Shown here piece after piece: positions 49,090-61,559 of a stretch of DNA of 64,000 bases. The first letter of the stretch is position 1; each line of letters begins with the position of its first letter. Position numbers and translations under genes: made by a program. The DNA comes from Congeria kusceri. Lineage: Eukaryota > Mollusca > Bivalvia > Myida > Dreissenidae. The DNA is taken from positions 14,375,480-14,439,479 of the forward strand of contig CM051034.1 in assembly GCA_027627225.1 (NCBI GenBank), written 5' to 3'. The notes under the pieces were generated by a model. That model worked only from the letters and a program-made list of their open reading frames with translations. It was not told where the DNA came from and made no database searches.

Positions 49090-49290
49090 TGTTTCTAATA
49101 TCCAACGAGACCGAGCGATTGTATCCAACCCTGGGCAATGTTATTGCAGAAGACACTTTTTTCAGCTGCTTCATTAACCCTGCCGTGACTGTTTTCGTCC
49201 AGGAAATAGCGTGTCACAACAGTGGAGTGGACATATTCGTTTAATATTGCCGTTTTTAGTGTATGTACTGACCAGATAAATGAATGATGA
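49090..49290 (+). repeat. E1 block, copy 6 (start of unit III)
   Basis: CGAGACCGAGCGATTGTATC, GGGCAATGTTATTGCAGAAG, TTTCGTCCAGGAAATAGCGT and GACCAGATAAATGAATGATG match the family. A 92-codon minus-strand ORF spans this copy, but equivalent frames in other copies have stops. Confidence 0.85.
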
Positions 49291-52200
49291 CCAGTAGGTG
49301 TTGCTTTGTATATAGAACCCAGCTGGTAATAAAAGGGAATCATATATTTAATTACACATAATTTTTCTATCACATTTTCAATGAGTCTGTTCTTGTCCTT
49401 TCAACTATCTGGTTCCATTCGAGACCATAAGTGCTTGTGTGATTTTTTTACACTTGCTATTTTATAATAAATTTCATAAATCTCTTATTCGTAGTACTAC
49501 TTTCTGCATCATGTAGTTAATACACACACATATATTGCGATAACTAAGTAGTTATAGAATATAAGGCAAACTTAATATTGGAAAGGTAAATAGTTGTGTA
49601 GTTACATGGCATTTGTATTTTTATTGATGGAAAACTAAACCATAAACCACGTGCATCATGTCAAATCGACATCTCAGTTTTGTCTTCCTGTTATAATGAA
49701 AACGGCAAAAGCATTTTGCATCAGTTATTATTTCGTTGTAAGTTCATTGTAAGGGCATTGTATTAAACGCCCTTTACAAACGATGCTTCCCGTAAAACAT
49801 TCAATTAATGCCATACTCGATAATGTTTGTTCCATAGATTATTAAAACCCTCGATAAAATTTCATCATAACTTTCAATATGCATTGTTCCCTAGGCTGAA
49901 AGTACAATGAGATATTTTTCGAGTGATTATATAATGAATGTACTCTTTAAGTTATTGTAATGCGCAATTTGGAATACATAAACCATAACGCCCCACTATT
50001 TAAGAGGCGATATTCGGTATATTCAGAGATCATAGTTGTTCTCTCCTTAGAAGGTTTTCTTGCTATTGGGAACCATTGGGTACAATGGCATGTATTTTCT
50101 TGTCTTGAATTTCTTTGGAGGAAGCTCTGGATTGAATATTTATTCAGCTCAGTAACATATGTTCGTTCTGTAGGTCGCTTGATGCTACTATCGAGTCGTT
50201 TGTGCAAGTTGCATTACGTGTCTTGAATACCACGTGTACAAAATCGTCTGTAAAATACTGGTTAGTTTAGGAGAAATTTGAGAATTTTAATGTATTGGTA
50301 TTTATTTGGGTGGACATATTTTGAAAACGGTTATTCGTGGGTATGTTTGAGAAAATCAAAATAAAAAATGGTTGTTCATAATATTCTTATGTTGTGTGTT
50401 TCCATAGATTAAGTTTTGTTAGGTAAAACTGGCAACCATATGTATATATATTAGGAACATATATTTGTTGGCATGCATGTTGGTTATGTACACAGAACAT
50501 GAAAAAAAACACACATATATTTTGGGGTTAAAGAGAATAATTATTATCATGTTATGTTGAGAAATACTGGTAAGGGTACCATAAATGACGCACACTTTCA
50601 CTGGAAATCGTGCATACCTTATACTGATAATGTATATAAAACATGTACATACGTGTAACATGTAAGTTTATTTGTTATGTTTTATTTGTTCATAGAAATA
50701 CATTTGTAAAATATGCTAAATGATTCAATTTTCTTTTAGTTTTTCCCAAGATATATAGTAAACAGTGAATATAATTATCCGAACCATCTGTCTGTTTATG
50801 CCTCACATCAATTGGTGGTGCCACTTTCACTTCATGGATTGACATGCTCATGATATATGAAATATAAACATGCTGTTTACAGAATTAACTTCAAAGTACA
50901 GTTTACCATCATTATACATTGTTCTACGCGAGTTGGAGCGGTTTTAATAAAGGAATATCGGAAAGTATGCAAGTATGCTAACATTCGTTATATCTGCAGT
51001 AAGAGGCACATCTGCAGTTATCCCATAGAGCCATCACAATGTGCATTTTACCTGTAATCAAATAAGTGCTTTATTGTGACTGAAATCTCCTTTGAAATTG
51101 TGCGTAACGAGTGAAAAGTCGCTCGCGTTCATTAATGAGATATAACTAGTCATTACATTAGAATTCAGCGTTGACGGTGAATTGGCGTAGGCCTTCTATA
51201 CTTGTATGTTTATATACTTGCGTATTTTAGCTGTTGAAAAGAATTTAATTTCGGATAGTTTTCTGTCTTCGGCGATAAGGTGTTAATTTGAAATACTTTT
51301 TTACTTAATCGGCAGTGTTTTTAAATCTTAAGTTTATATATAACTCGAAGCGAAGTTGTAGATTATATACATGCGCAAAATGTCACAATTCTGGGATAAA
51401 CGGATATACTGTTGTATATTTGGTCATTGTGCTGAAGATCTATTATCTGTCTACGAGTCCAGCTTGTTCGACAAACGAGTGAAGAAATGACAATGATGGA
51501 ATAAATGCAATCGTTAATGCAATGCAGTTTATTATTGGTAGGAGTAAATATCGATAAACAAGGCGAGCTGTCAGTTGTATTATATAAACAACATGTTCTG
51601 CAAGTGCGTTTCACTTCTACGGTTGACGTTCGTGTTTCTTGAACGTTTTAAGTGCCATTAAATGGGACTGAGAAAGATTAGACGCTTAGTAGGACTTCTT
51701 GTGTTGTCATTTGAAGAAGACAGTTGTCTTTGTGCAAACGAAAGTTTATTAGTTATTGGAATACACGTTTATTTTATTGGAATGTAAATACTGTAATAAA
51801 GACGACTATAAGCACACATTATATCTGATACCATTAAATATATAGGTGCATAATGTTTCACGTATTTTAACGTATACTTAAATGATTTAATAATGCAGTT
51901 GTTTTGCAATTTTCAGATCAATTGCATGTGAACTATTTACTTTAAAAACAATCTCTAATATTGCCCTTTGAAAATGACAAAATATATCTGACGAAAAATA
52001 AAGACAGCTACAAAAATAATTTATATTATAATCATGTTTCTTCTTCAAATATCATTTATATGCATTATTACAAATGTTAATTTAAAGGTTTCCACAATGG
52101 ATTGACATTTGACATCATTAACGTCATTATTTTTCTTCTTGCTTCAAATTAAATACTTCCGTTGTTTTCAATAGTTAAAATATGCATATATTTTATCATA

Positions 52201-52374
52201 TAAGTATTTGTCATTAATTTATTAGAAAGGACGATGAAACAACGTACATTATAGCAATGTGTTGCTAGTAAAACTATATGTGATCATATTATTTGTGCTA
52301 AGAGATAATTTCCTGAAAAAAAATGCAAACATCATTTCTGTGCTCTTGTCAAATTATCTTTTAAAACCGTTCGC

Positions 52375-52475
52375 ACCTGAATAATGACGTCATATGGAAC
52401 GCCTGACACGTGTGACGATATACCGGAAGTTGCATTCGTAGGTACGAGCAGGACACCAAAGTCCCTCAGGTGAGC
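52375..52475 (+). promoter_or_regulatory. Conserved CRE/E-box/ETS block with splice donor, unit III
   Basis: TGACGTCA (52385-52392), CATATGGAACGC, CACGTG, ATATACCGGAAGTTGCATTC, GTAGGTACGAGCAGGACACC, then CAG|GTGAGC (boundary 52469/52470). The E-box upstream of the CRE is changed (CACCTG). CRE, ETS site and donor are invariant in all three units. Confidence 0.5.
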
Positions 52476-52685
52476 AACACAGTTTTTCTTATCACATTTA
52501 TAGCAAACCATTTAGCAGAATTTTATTCTAACGCATAGTATATACCTTTACGTTATTTGTTCACAAATATTGTTATTTTCTAGTCAGCATTTTTCCGCTC
52601 AGAATTGTATAATTTTGGTGTTTACAACTTTCGATCTGTCAAAGCCGTATTCGTGGTTTACTTAAAACATCACTCTCAATTGTTG

Positions 52686-52816
52686 GGAATGGTGACCAGA
52701 ATAGGACGAAATGGAACAAATAGCAACAGATGATACACCGACACGAGACAAATGGTGACCAGAATAGGGCGAAATGGAATAAATGGCAACAGATGATACA
52801 CCGACACGAGACAAAT
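52686..52816 (+). repeat. ~60-bp tandem duplication
   Basis: GGTGACCAGAATAGG.CGAAA followed by CAACAGATGATACACCGACA occurs at about 52690 and 52753 with few differences. Confidence 0.85.
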
Positions 52817-53324
52817 ACTTATTTTATGTTCAATATGAAACGACCATTTACTTCTGCGATCAACCTGGTCTCATTGAATGTTTCACAATTAAACATTGGT
52901 CTGAACGTATTTATCACTACTCTACATGCACACGCAATTCAAAGCACATAAATCTCTGTTGATGAAACTAAATGGGAAAGTAACGCCGTTTGATAATGCG
53001 CTGTAGATGTAGATCACATTGTGTATATAAGGATGTACTTGATGACTATTACGTAACGATCGGCATCGATGTTTCCTGGGTACTTTTTGTATCTTAACAT
53101 TTAGCTTAAAATAAAGTAATTAAAATACATTTCCTCAAGCACCTCGTTGTTGATTACGATTTGATAGTTGCCAACGTATAAGAAGAACATATTCATGTTA
53201 CTTCATTATCACTCTGAGATCAACTTTGTTGATGATAATATTTGCAAACACGAAGTTGTTTGTTTATATTTTCACCTGTAGTGTTAGTTAATTTAATTGC
53301 AAGTTAGATTTATGTTATAATTAT

Positions 53325-53366
53325 TATTATAATTTATTATTTAATTATTATTATTATTATTATTAT

Positions 53367-53410
<44 letters not shown>

Positions 53411-53411
53411 T
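53325..53411 (+). repeat. Compound (TTA)n(GTA)n microsatellite
   Basis: About ten TTA triplets are followed by about fifteen GTA triplets. The ORF with runs of Thr and Asn on the minus strand is a by-product. Confidence 0.97.
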
Positions 53412-53917
53412 TAAGTAATATTATTGGTTGCTCCATTTGAAACAGGCATGTAAGATTTCCGCATTTTGTGCGAGGAATCGACAGTGATCTGTAATGAAAC
53501 ATCGAATCGCACATTAAAAGAATTGAGATGCCAGTCTTCGAGGTCACAAACGACATTTATTTCGACAATTTTACCGTCTCATGTATTTTATAACGCACTG
53601 ATCACACACTCTTAAATGCCTTGAAAGCATCGCCTTTGAGAAATACTTGTAATTGTTGTTATTACGAGCAATAAATGACACTGAGATTTTTGCGACAAGT
53701 TCACGTTGGCAAAATATACGATAAATAATAGCAGCGATATGCATTCCAATATAACCATACCTAAAGATCAGAGATTTTGATTTTTAAGTGAATTTCTGTA
53801 CATTATATAGTATATCGATTATAGATCGACTGGACAAAACATTTGCATAGTTTGAATAGTTCGATGCGTCATTGTCAACCAAACCGTTTATGTATTGAAC
53901 TCATTGCCGTTGTTATT

Positions 53918-54600
53918 AGCTCCACTATTCGAAGAATAGGTGAGCGATCGTACTACCCCCGGCGTCGGCGTCGGCGTCGGCGTCCGCGTCGGAATTTGGT
54001 TAAAGATTTTATTCAAAAGTCTTGTAACTTCAAAACTACATAAGTTATTCACTTGAAACTTGGAATATACCTTTGTCATCAACCCCAGTATCAGGGGCAC
54101 ATTCCCCATAACTCTGTTTTGTATTTTGACAGAGTTATGCCCCTTTTTAACTTAGATTTTCTGGTTAAAGTTTATATGCAAAGGTTTTGTAACTTCAAAC
54201 TACATAAGTTATTGGCTTGAAACTTGGATCTAACCTTTGTCATCAACTCCAGTATCAGGGGCAACATTCCCCATAACTCTTTTTGTATTTTGACAGAGTT
54301 ATGCCCCTTTTTCACATAGATTTTTTGGTTAAAGTTTATATTCAAAAGTTTTGTGACTTCAATACTACATAAGCTTTTCACTTGAAACTTGGAACTAACC
54401 TTTGTCATCAACTCTAGTATCAGGGGCAACATTACCCATAACTCTGTTTTGTATTTTGACAGAGTTATGCACACTTTTTACATAGATTTTGTAGTTAAAG
54501 CTTTTGTTCCAAAAATTAATAAACTATACAAGGCTTCACTATCCAAAATACAACTAAAATACTGAATAGTCGAGCGCGCTGTCCTTTGACAGCTCTTGTT
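53918..54600 (+). mobile_element. TIR element with ~165-bp internal units, copy 2
   Basis: The left end AGCTCCACTATTCGAAGAAT and the right end GAATAGTCGAGCGCGCTGTC-CTTTGACAGCTCTTGTT match the element at 9846-10561. Internal units start near 53995, 54160, 54326 and 54490. A CGGCGT microrepeat (53960-53990) sits near the left end, where copy 1 has a shorter GTCGGCGTCCGCGTC. No protein is encoded. Confidence 0.82.
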
Positions 54601-54984
54601 TTATTCAATGGATAAATATAGTAAATGTGCGCCTGCTCAGTAAGTAAGCATATGGAAGCACCAGGACAGTTTTGTAGGTATAACAATATTTGTTTATAAT
54701 TCATACGAAATAAAAGTGTGAAAATAAATACAAAATAATAACAATCGAACAGCCATTGTTTTGGCTGTAAAATTGAGCCGTTGTGCTATCATATAAAATT
54801 CACATCAAAACTATTATGGTAGTCAACACTAGTGGATAAAACTAAATAAGGTATAGGAACGTATTTTAGTGTCCTATATTACATTCGATTTACTATTGAA
54901 TAAAAAGCCCCGTAAAATGATTCTTTTACGTCGTTAAAGCTATGTACTAAATCGTTTTGATAGCCGGTGTCTTGTAGATTGATT

Positions 54985-55286
54985 TCTTACTTACACCTAC
55001 CCATTCAGACGTGTGCATCCATATGACATATATGCAACGCAACGCAACGCTATTTACCTAGAGGTTGTGAATAATTAAACACGAGATATAAGTGCGTTCG
55101 ATCAAACGCCACGTGGGAAATACACGAGCTACAAATCGTGTATTCAGTTATGTAATGTACATTCGTTAAATGTGATGATATTGCTGTCCGCGGTTATAAA
55201 CGTAATGTAATTAGACATAAATGACCGGGAAATATAAGGTACAATTAACCAAACATACTAGTCACTGCTTTCCTTTACCTTTAGTG
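54985..55286 (+). promoter_or_regulatory. Conserved CACGTGGGAAATA block, unit III
   Basis: Homologous to 35560-35856 and 45415-45672. CGATCAAACGCCACGTGGGA is identical to unit I, while the adjacent AATAAAAGC is altered to ATACACGAGC. The possible acceptor is TTTCCTTTACCTTTAG ending at 55284. It contains a small ACGCAACGCAACGC microrepeat. Confidence 0.3.
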
Positions 55287-58190
55287 TATGTTTTCTTAGA
55301 ACATATTAACCACGTTTGGTACTGAACAGGTGACTCTTTTTATATATTTCCCATTTAGGGTTATTTTAATTCGTATAATTAGCAAGGTTTACTGTGATAG
55401 TTCAGGAAAGGCAAATAATTATAATTATTTTGTATTGTTTTACTTTCTATGTTACTGTGTTAGATATGTTTCTATTTTCTCATTTGACCTCAGCAAGTTT
55501 CTCCAAATATTCATTAAATCACTTCTGGTGGGGATTTAGAAACCCAGATTCCTTGAAGCTGGTAAACACATAAATAGGTTTTATAGTCTTGACTCGTTAT
55601 CATTCACGATTCTTATTACAAACAGTCTTGACGGTGGATCGAGAGGAATCATTGCCTACTCTTCAATAGGCTAACTAAATGAAACTAGTAGGCCCAGCAA
55701 TGTCTAAAAGCTTCAATGAGAGTTCAAGAATAGTGGATCGGGAAATACTGTAATTGGTTTCAGAACCAGAGCGGCAATTTACTACTGGTGTATGACAAAT
55801 AGATTTGACAAACAAATCTGTATAATACGTGGGGATACACATGCATTGCATAGAATGTATATAATTTGTCAATGGTAATTTTTTAAATAGACTGAATACG
55901 TTATATCCACAATATAACTGAATAAAGACACTAAACATTGTTCTTTGTGGTGTTGCTAATATAATAAGCGATATAGATAAGCTTTCGTTAATGTTGAACT
56001 AGCTCTAATATACGAGTTGGAGACGGTCAAATAATGTATTTATACGTTTTCTGAGGTTCGTGCTCTTTGCATTGTTGTACAAAAAGTCATATGCCTTATT
56101 TGCATTAAATAAAGACCTTGTTCGGTTAAGTGCATTGGGAAATGAAAAGCTAACGAAAACCAATTATGCAAATGACGTACATCATTTCACAAGATATGTA
56201 CTTTGATATTCGATAGGGAGTCCTGCTTCTTTAAACATACTGATGTCAATGCACGCTCATGTATACTTGTTCCTATTCGATTTGTAAATGAAAGTACATA
56301 GAGGATATTTGTTTATTTCAAGATTTCAGTATAAAATTATGTTTTATTTCATATGTGGTCAAGGAAAACACATTTAAATATCTATTATAAATGGCCACGG
56401 ATAAAATAAGAAACGCTCTTTTACGGAAATGGACATTTTGATTGGAAACGTACCTATAAGTATGCATTTATTTGCATTTATATTACACGTAATCCTGTGT
56501 ATTGGATGTAATCTGCAAATGATCTAGGGCTTGTACTATCAAGACAATATGTCAAAACTAATGAGAATGTCTTTAGATTTAAGCGGATTGCTTCATGTTG
56601 CAATCCTTATTTGGCCAACATTTAACACAACTTGTAGATACGAAAGTCCTTTTTGATTGCTGTTCTTAACCTGAGTATAAGTATTCAGTTCTTCGACGAC
56701 GATCTTACATTTCAATGCAGAAATTGACATTGTTATGAGAACATTTTCCTTTCTGTAAGTTAGAGAATTTTTATTGTTGTCGTTTTGTTTAAATTGCAAT
56801 GCGGCATGGTGTACACCTTTTTACGAACGAGATTGCAAAACCAATGTCATGGTCTCATCTATGACACACATTTCTACTTTTCCAACTTTCAATATCGATG
56901 ACTTGCTCTACTGCAATCAGATGATTGAATTGCATTGCGTTAATCTCTCCCACTGAACGTGTTTTTGCGTGTTAACAACAGGCATTTCACTTCAAACTTT
57001 CAGTTGTATATCGTTGTGGAATTAAATGTAATTTTGATTAGTAACGGCAGTTGTTAGTGCTATCAACGTGGAATAATTTCCGTCCTTTTACCATATGAAA
57101 ACATCGCTTAAGGATTCCATTCACTTTACAACATAATGTTTTATACTTGTTGCGGCTTTGCAACTTCGTTCCACACGTTAGCCATAAAACAATAGGAGTG
57201 AAGATATGTAGACAACCCAGATCTTATAACTAATATTTCTAACACATCATTAGAGAAACAATTTCGCTTAAAACACAACACTGCATTACTTTTAACTGGT
57301 AATATTTTGGTAGTGATTATAAGTAATTATTAAATATATAAAAACTCCAGCCGCATCGGTGTGTACGTTAATACAACATTATTCTATGTATATAAAACCA
57401 GTTGGCATTGCTTGTAATATATGGAATGGATTTGTAATCTCACATCCAGGAAACTTTTGAAGATTAGTTAGGTTGGCCACTGTGATCTGTACGTTAGTTG
57501 TTGCGCAATCTATCACGCGTCCGAGGTTTCCGACGTTGACAGATGTTCTTGTCTATCGGTGATATTTGGGCCGGGGTCTACATTGAGACGCATCTCCTCT
57601 GTCCGAGAAATTTGCTTCATTTCAAAGCGATTTTATGTAACTTTATCTCATGACATGTGCGTTTAATGAATACCCTTTTATTTGTGATATATTTTTCTTA
57701 TAATCTGGTTAAAACTTGAGATACATGTAGGTTTCGCTTTAACAATTCGTATAATTTGTATGTATGCATTATTTATAAATCAAGCACGAGCATGAGTATA
57801 TATTATTGGCTTTATTTTATTGCTAACGTTTTGTTAAAGATCCGGGCGCCATTCTCTGTTTAAAGATAAACGAATTTAAGGGAAGATGTAAAATACATAT
57901 GAAGATAATCTGTTTTTGTACCTCCGATTTCTCTTCTATTGACGCCTTTTTATCGAAATTCTTATATCACTTTAATTTGAAACCCTACCTGCATTTCTTT
58001 CATGAACATAAAATGCGTTTAATTTCTAACATCGCTGGTTGAAGTAATTGTTGTAATTATGATGATTGTGATTTGTTACCCCATTAGCTTTACATTCATC
58101 GAATGTTGCCTTTTCTTGGTGTTTTTAAATTGCAAAGATTTCATAATTCAGATTATTCATTTTCGATTTTGTTCAGCGAAGTTAACTTCA

Positions 58191-58495
58191 TTACGTATGT
58201 ACTCTTAGTTTGATCTGGTAAATTGTCGATTATATCAGAGATATGTGCGTGATTATGTTAACAAATACTATTTGAAATAATTTAATAGTTCAACACTGAA
58301 GTTAAAATAAGAAATTGTACGTAAAGGCAAATGAGCTCGGTAATTGAAGCTGTACTTGCAATGTTGTGTAACACAAAACTGTCTGATACGTATGTTGTAT
58401 TGTTGTATTGTTTTTATACTTCTTTGTTTTCTAGATAATATCCTAAAATGTCAAATTTGGCATTTTTGTGCCGCTTTCAAAACACTATTTTCTCA
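58191..58495. other. Anonymous DNA right of unit III
   Basis: No homology to the start of units I-III is visible, so the tandem array appears to end at about 58.19 kb. Confidence 0.45.
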
Positions 58496-58684
58496 TTACA
58501 TCTGAACACGATTGTGTACTTCTAAAATGCTTGCTGTAGCTCGTTTTTTGTCTACTCGAATACCGCATCGACATATCTCTATTATCTCGTAAACAGGATC
58601 GTGATTTACATCTGAATTGGATCCGCAGCCCATCATGTCCCCTGTTTCATCCTGTAGGCACTGTCCAGCGTATTGTGTTGTCAA
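58496..58684 (-). CDS. Possible terminal coding exon, unknown protein
   Basis: A 62-codon minus-strand frame ends in a stop at 58496-58498, with noticeably higher GC and a more protein-like composition than other ORFs here. It reads CLQDETGDMMGCGSNSDV, then NHDPVYEIIEICRCG, then RVDKKRATASILEVHN. The hydrophilic sequence with a YEII (YxxPhi) motif resembles a receptor cytoplasmic tail. A possible acceptor, TGCCTACAG, lies just before the DETG residues. I do not recognise the family, and upstream exons would lie at higher coordinates. It could equally be chance. Confidence 0.25.
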   Translation of the reverse strand: MTTQYAGQCLQDETGDMMGCGSNSDVNHDPVYEIIEICRCGIRVDKKRATASILEVHNRVQM

Positions 58685-58734
58685 TTGTGCGATAAATTAG
58701 GTTTCAGTATTGAATAGATGGATACACGAGTATT

Positions 58735-59480
58735 TTGTATGACATCGGCCTTCTTCTTTGTAGGTTTGGCACCAGCAAAAAAGTTCCAGTTCGTTATCTA
58801 GTTGTATTTTGTTTCGGTTTTACTTACTTGAGCCTAGTCTTATTTTTAAATGGTTCACCACATCTCCTTAGATGTGAAACAACGTCGGCTGTGAAATTTA
58901 AATTAATCTTAATTCAAATATTTAGTTGCCTATTTGTATTGTTTTTGAGGTCATATCTACGTAAATAATAAAATATTTTCAGTTTTTTGCTGAAAGAACG
59001 GTTTGGCTGAAATATAACACGACATACGAATGTCTTTATATTAGACATGTTGGATAGGTATTCATCAATATAAACCATTTAAGGTAAGACTATACATATA
59101 TGGCATATTAACGAAACGGGTTTAAATAGATTATATTTACTTATAAATATTAATATAACTTATTTCCATTTCAATATTTTTTTACTGAATGTTTTGATTC
59201 ATAAATCAGTATTTGAAATGTATGTAGTATTGGTAACATCGAAACTAAACGAAATGTGCTCATTTAATGTTATCGATATATAGGCTTAGAAATGGATTGG
59301 CAATAATGGTAGATGTATGCTTTGTGCATCAAAATATAATCGGAATATGTTCAAAATATGTCCCTTCAAAATTGATATAAATGAGGAAAGAACTGGTTAT
59401 CATAAATCCATAATCTTGTTGGGCTTTCGCATGACAGGAGTTGTTTAGGACGATATTTATTTAGTCTTCCTAATGCCTTT
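58735..59480. other. Anonymous AT-rich DNA
   Basis: A 77-codon + strand ORF (58735-58968) is rich in Phe and Leu, as expected from T-rich sequence. No support for a gene. Confidence 0.4.
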
Positions 59481-59717
59481 TCATCCCGAATTACCATCCA
59501 TTATTAACTCCATATGGTAAGAACAAAATGATTCAGGTCTGTTCATCTTCTTAATGTTTGCAACTTCTTGACAATGTCTCAGGGCGATGTGTTTTCCGAC
59601 TGTTTTCACTACCATTATACATTCTCTTCCAATAACCAGCACGCTGAGTGTTTTAAAGGTCACTTGTATATTATCAATGTCTTCAAGTTTTAATTTATAA
59701 AAACATAGTAAGCGCAA
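59481..59717 (-). other. Minus-strand ORF of uncertain status
   Basis: The 78-codon frame includes KLEDIDNIQVTFKTLSVLVI and GRECIMVVKTVGKHIALRHC with balanced composition. It lies upstream, on the same strand, of the possible exon at 58496-58684. GATG|GTAATT near its end could be a splice donor. No domain is recognised. Confidence 0.15.
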
Positions 59718-60283
59718 ATAATCAGATTAGATGGACTTGACCTCTGCAATGCTTTAGTGATCTTATATTATGAGGTTTTTCGGAATGCCGTATATGGCGT
59801 TAATCCAGAATAAATAACATCATTCGAACAACAAACTATAACATTATCCAAACTTTACATAATTATAGCAAGCCTGTTAAGGTGTTAATAATTCTAAAAT
59901 AAAGAGATGGTTTTGGTAGGATGCTTAAAAGTTGGCAAACTTAAAGAAAGGATATAGTTCTGAACATACTGAACAAAACAGTCAAATCGATATTTTGTTT
60001 AGGAATAAATTGAAATACATATCGAATAAATTGATCTGTGCCAATGGATTTAACGGATCATGGATTATCCAGAACAGGAAAACAACATCTACAGTTGTTT
60101 ATCTCTGTAATAGGTCTAATTATTGATGATGACTGATCTTTTGTTGTTTTTATTTTGCTTTTTTATTGTGAAATATAATCGAATGTATGTACTTGTGTAT
60201 TTCCAAATCATGACAACTCAAACGTTTACGCTGAAACCTAATAAAGGTGTGACGGTTTCATAATGTTTTTAGTAATGATTTAA
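59718..60283. other. Anonymous DNA
   Basis: Nothing recognised. Confidence 0.4.
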
Positions 60284-60530
60284 CATGTGGCAAATGGAAG
60301 TACATGTATTGCCCCGTTAAGTGCCAATAAAACATTGACTGGTGACAATGTGTCATTAACCATTTGAAGACGTCGATCGTTTCAACTATGTTTGAGTTAT
60401 GCTTTAAAATGTGGCAAATGGTAGTACACCTATTGCCCGTTTAATTGTCAATAAGGAATTGACTGGTGACCATGAGCCATTAACCATTTGAAGTCCTGTA
60501 GCCTGATTGCGTTTGTCGATCGTGTCAACT
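60284..60530 (+). repeat. 125-bp tandem duplication
   Basis: ATGTGGCAAATGG.AGTACA begins at 60284 and 60409. Both copies contain AATTGACTGGTGAC-like sequence, ATTAACCATTTGAAG and GTCGATCGT.TCAACTATG. The second copy has about 20 extra bases (CCTGTAGCCTGATTGCGTTT) near its end. Confidence 0.85.
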
Positions 60531-61099
60531 ATGTTTTGATATAGTTTTGTCCAATTTTAGCAAGTGTCTTAATGACTAATTGGTGGACCACTCGTAGAGC
60601 CGTTGAATGAACACTTGGACTGTCATCCCAACAAGTCTTTGCATCCTACACTAACAATCCAATTGTTTTGTCACTACAGTACCTAACAGCGTTGCTGAAG
60701 GGCCTATCATTAGCCTTATACCTAATATGGGCTAACATTAGAAGTCTTATGTTTAGGAATTTAGGAATCTAGATATAGGGACAGCCGCCTTATTGCTGAA
60801 AATAATGTGTGTAATGTCTGCATCCAGTTACTGTGTTTTTGTGCACTCAGCAATTGAATAGTTTCGTTTGTTGTTGTGTTGTTAAATATTTCAACATTTA
60901 TTATTTTTCAAATATTTGCAGTGGATGGCAAGTCGATTTCAGTAAAAGAAAAGAAACACGAATATTTTCATTAACATTTACTGACTGTATATATACATTT
61001 CGCTCATCAGTGTGTTTCACAATGGTGTTATGTATGTAGATTTCACAGAGAAGAGTCAATGTAGCTTTGATTGCATTGACTGTTGGAAAATGTAAAAAC
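60531..61099. other. Anonymous DNA
   Basis: Nothing recognised. Short ORFs on both strands overlap around 60.9-61.0 kb and have no support. Confidence 0.35.
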
Positions 61100-61297
61100 T
61101 TTTTAAATTCGATATGTTTTTGTTGGAAGATAAGCCGTTCGCGCGTAAACGTTAAATGTGTTTGAAGTGCATACATTTATTTTATAATATTTTTAAACCG
61201 TTTAAATTCCAGATGTTTTTGTTGGAAGATTAGCCGTTCGCCCAGCAACGTTAAATATGTTTGAAGTGCATACATTTATTTTTATAACATTTAGTTT
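61100..61297 (+). repeat. ~100-bp tandem duplication
   Basis: GATGTTTTTGTTGGAAGAT-like sequence (61112 and 61212) is followed in both by AGCCGTTCGC, AACGTTAAATATGT-like sequence and GAAGTGCATACATTTATTTT. Confidence 0.85.
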
Positions 61298-61559
61298 ATT
61301 TATAATAACAGACTGCATCTTATTTTATGCTTATTATTTCTATCCCTTATGGATTTTCCATGAGAGCACATATTTGTCCTTTGACATACCTACGCATTAA
61401 TTAATGATGGTTGAAATGTCGTTCTGTCTGTCCATATACGTTATATTAGTCATAATATGCATGGATGAAGAAAACAATTTAAACAATGGTTTAATGTATT
61501 AAAGTTTTAGTGATCATATTCAAATAACACAAAATGCATTAACATTATTTTGTGAAATT

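Larger units (their letters stand above)
49051..58190 (+). repeat. Tandem unit III (about 9.1 kb)
   Basis: All shared blocks are present in order, including E1 (49.1 kb), CTTGAATTTCTTTGGAGGAA (50.1), CTGGGATAAACGGATATACT (51.4), CRE/ETS (52.38), CGATCAAACGCCACGTGGGA (55.1), the SINE-empty site (55.66), GAGTTGGAGACGGTCAAA (56.0), GACACACATTTCTACTTTTC (56.87) and GACGTTGACAGATGTTCTTG (57.53). It carries a private TIR element (53918-54600) and a microsatellite. Confidence 0.85.

Noticed and set aside
47730..56956. Related 60-codon ORFs (47730-47912 and 56774-56956) ending LHCVNLSH
   Set aside because: They sit in paralogous blocks of units II and III. Differences are mostly amino-acid-changing and unit I has a frameshift at the equivalent place, so they look like neutral relics.
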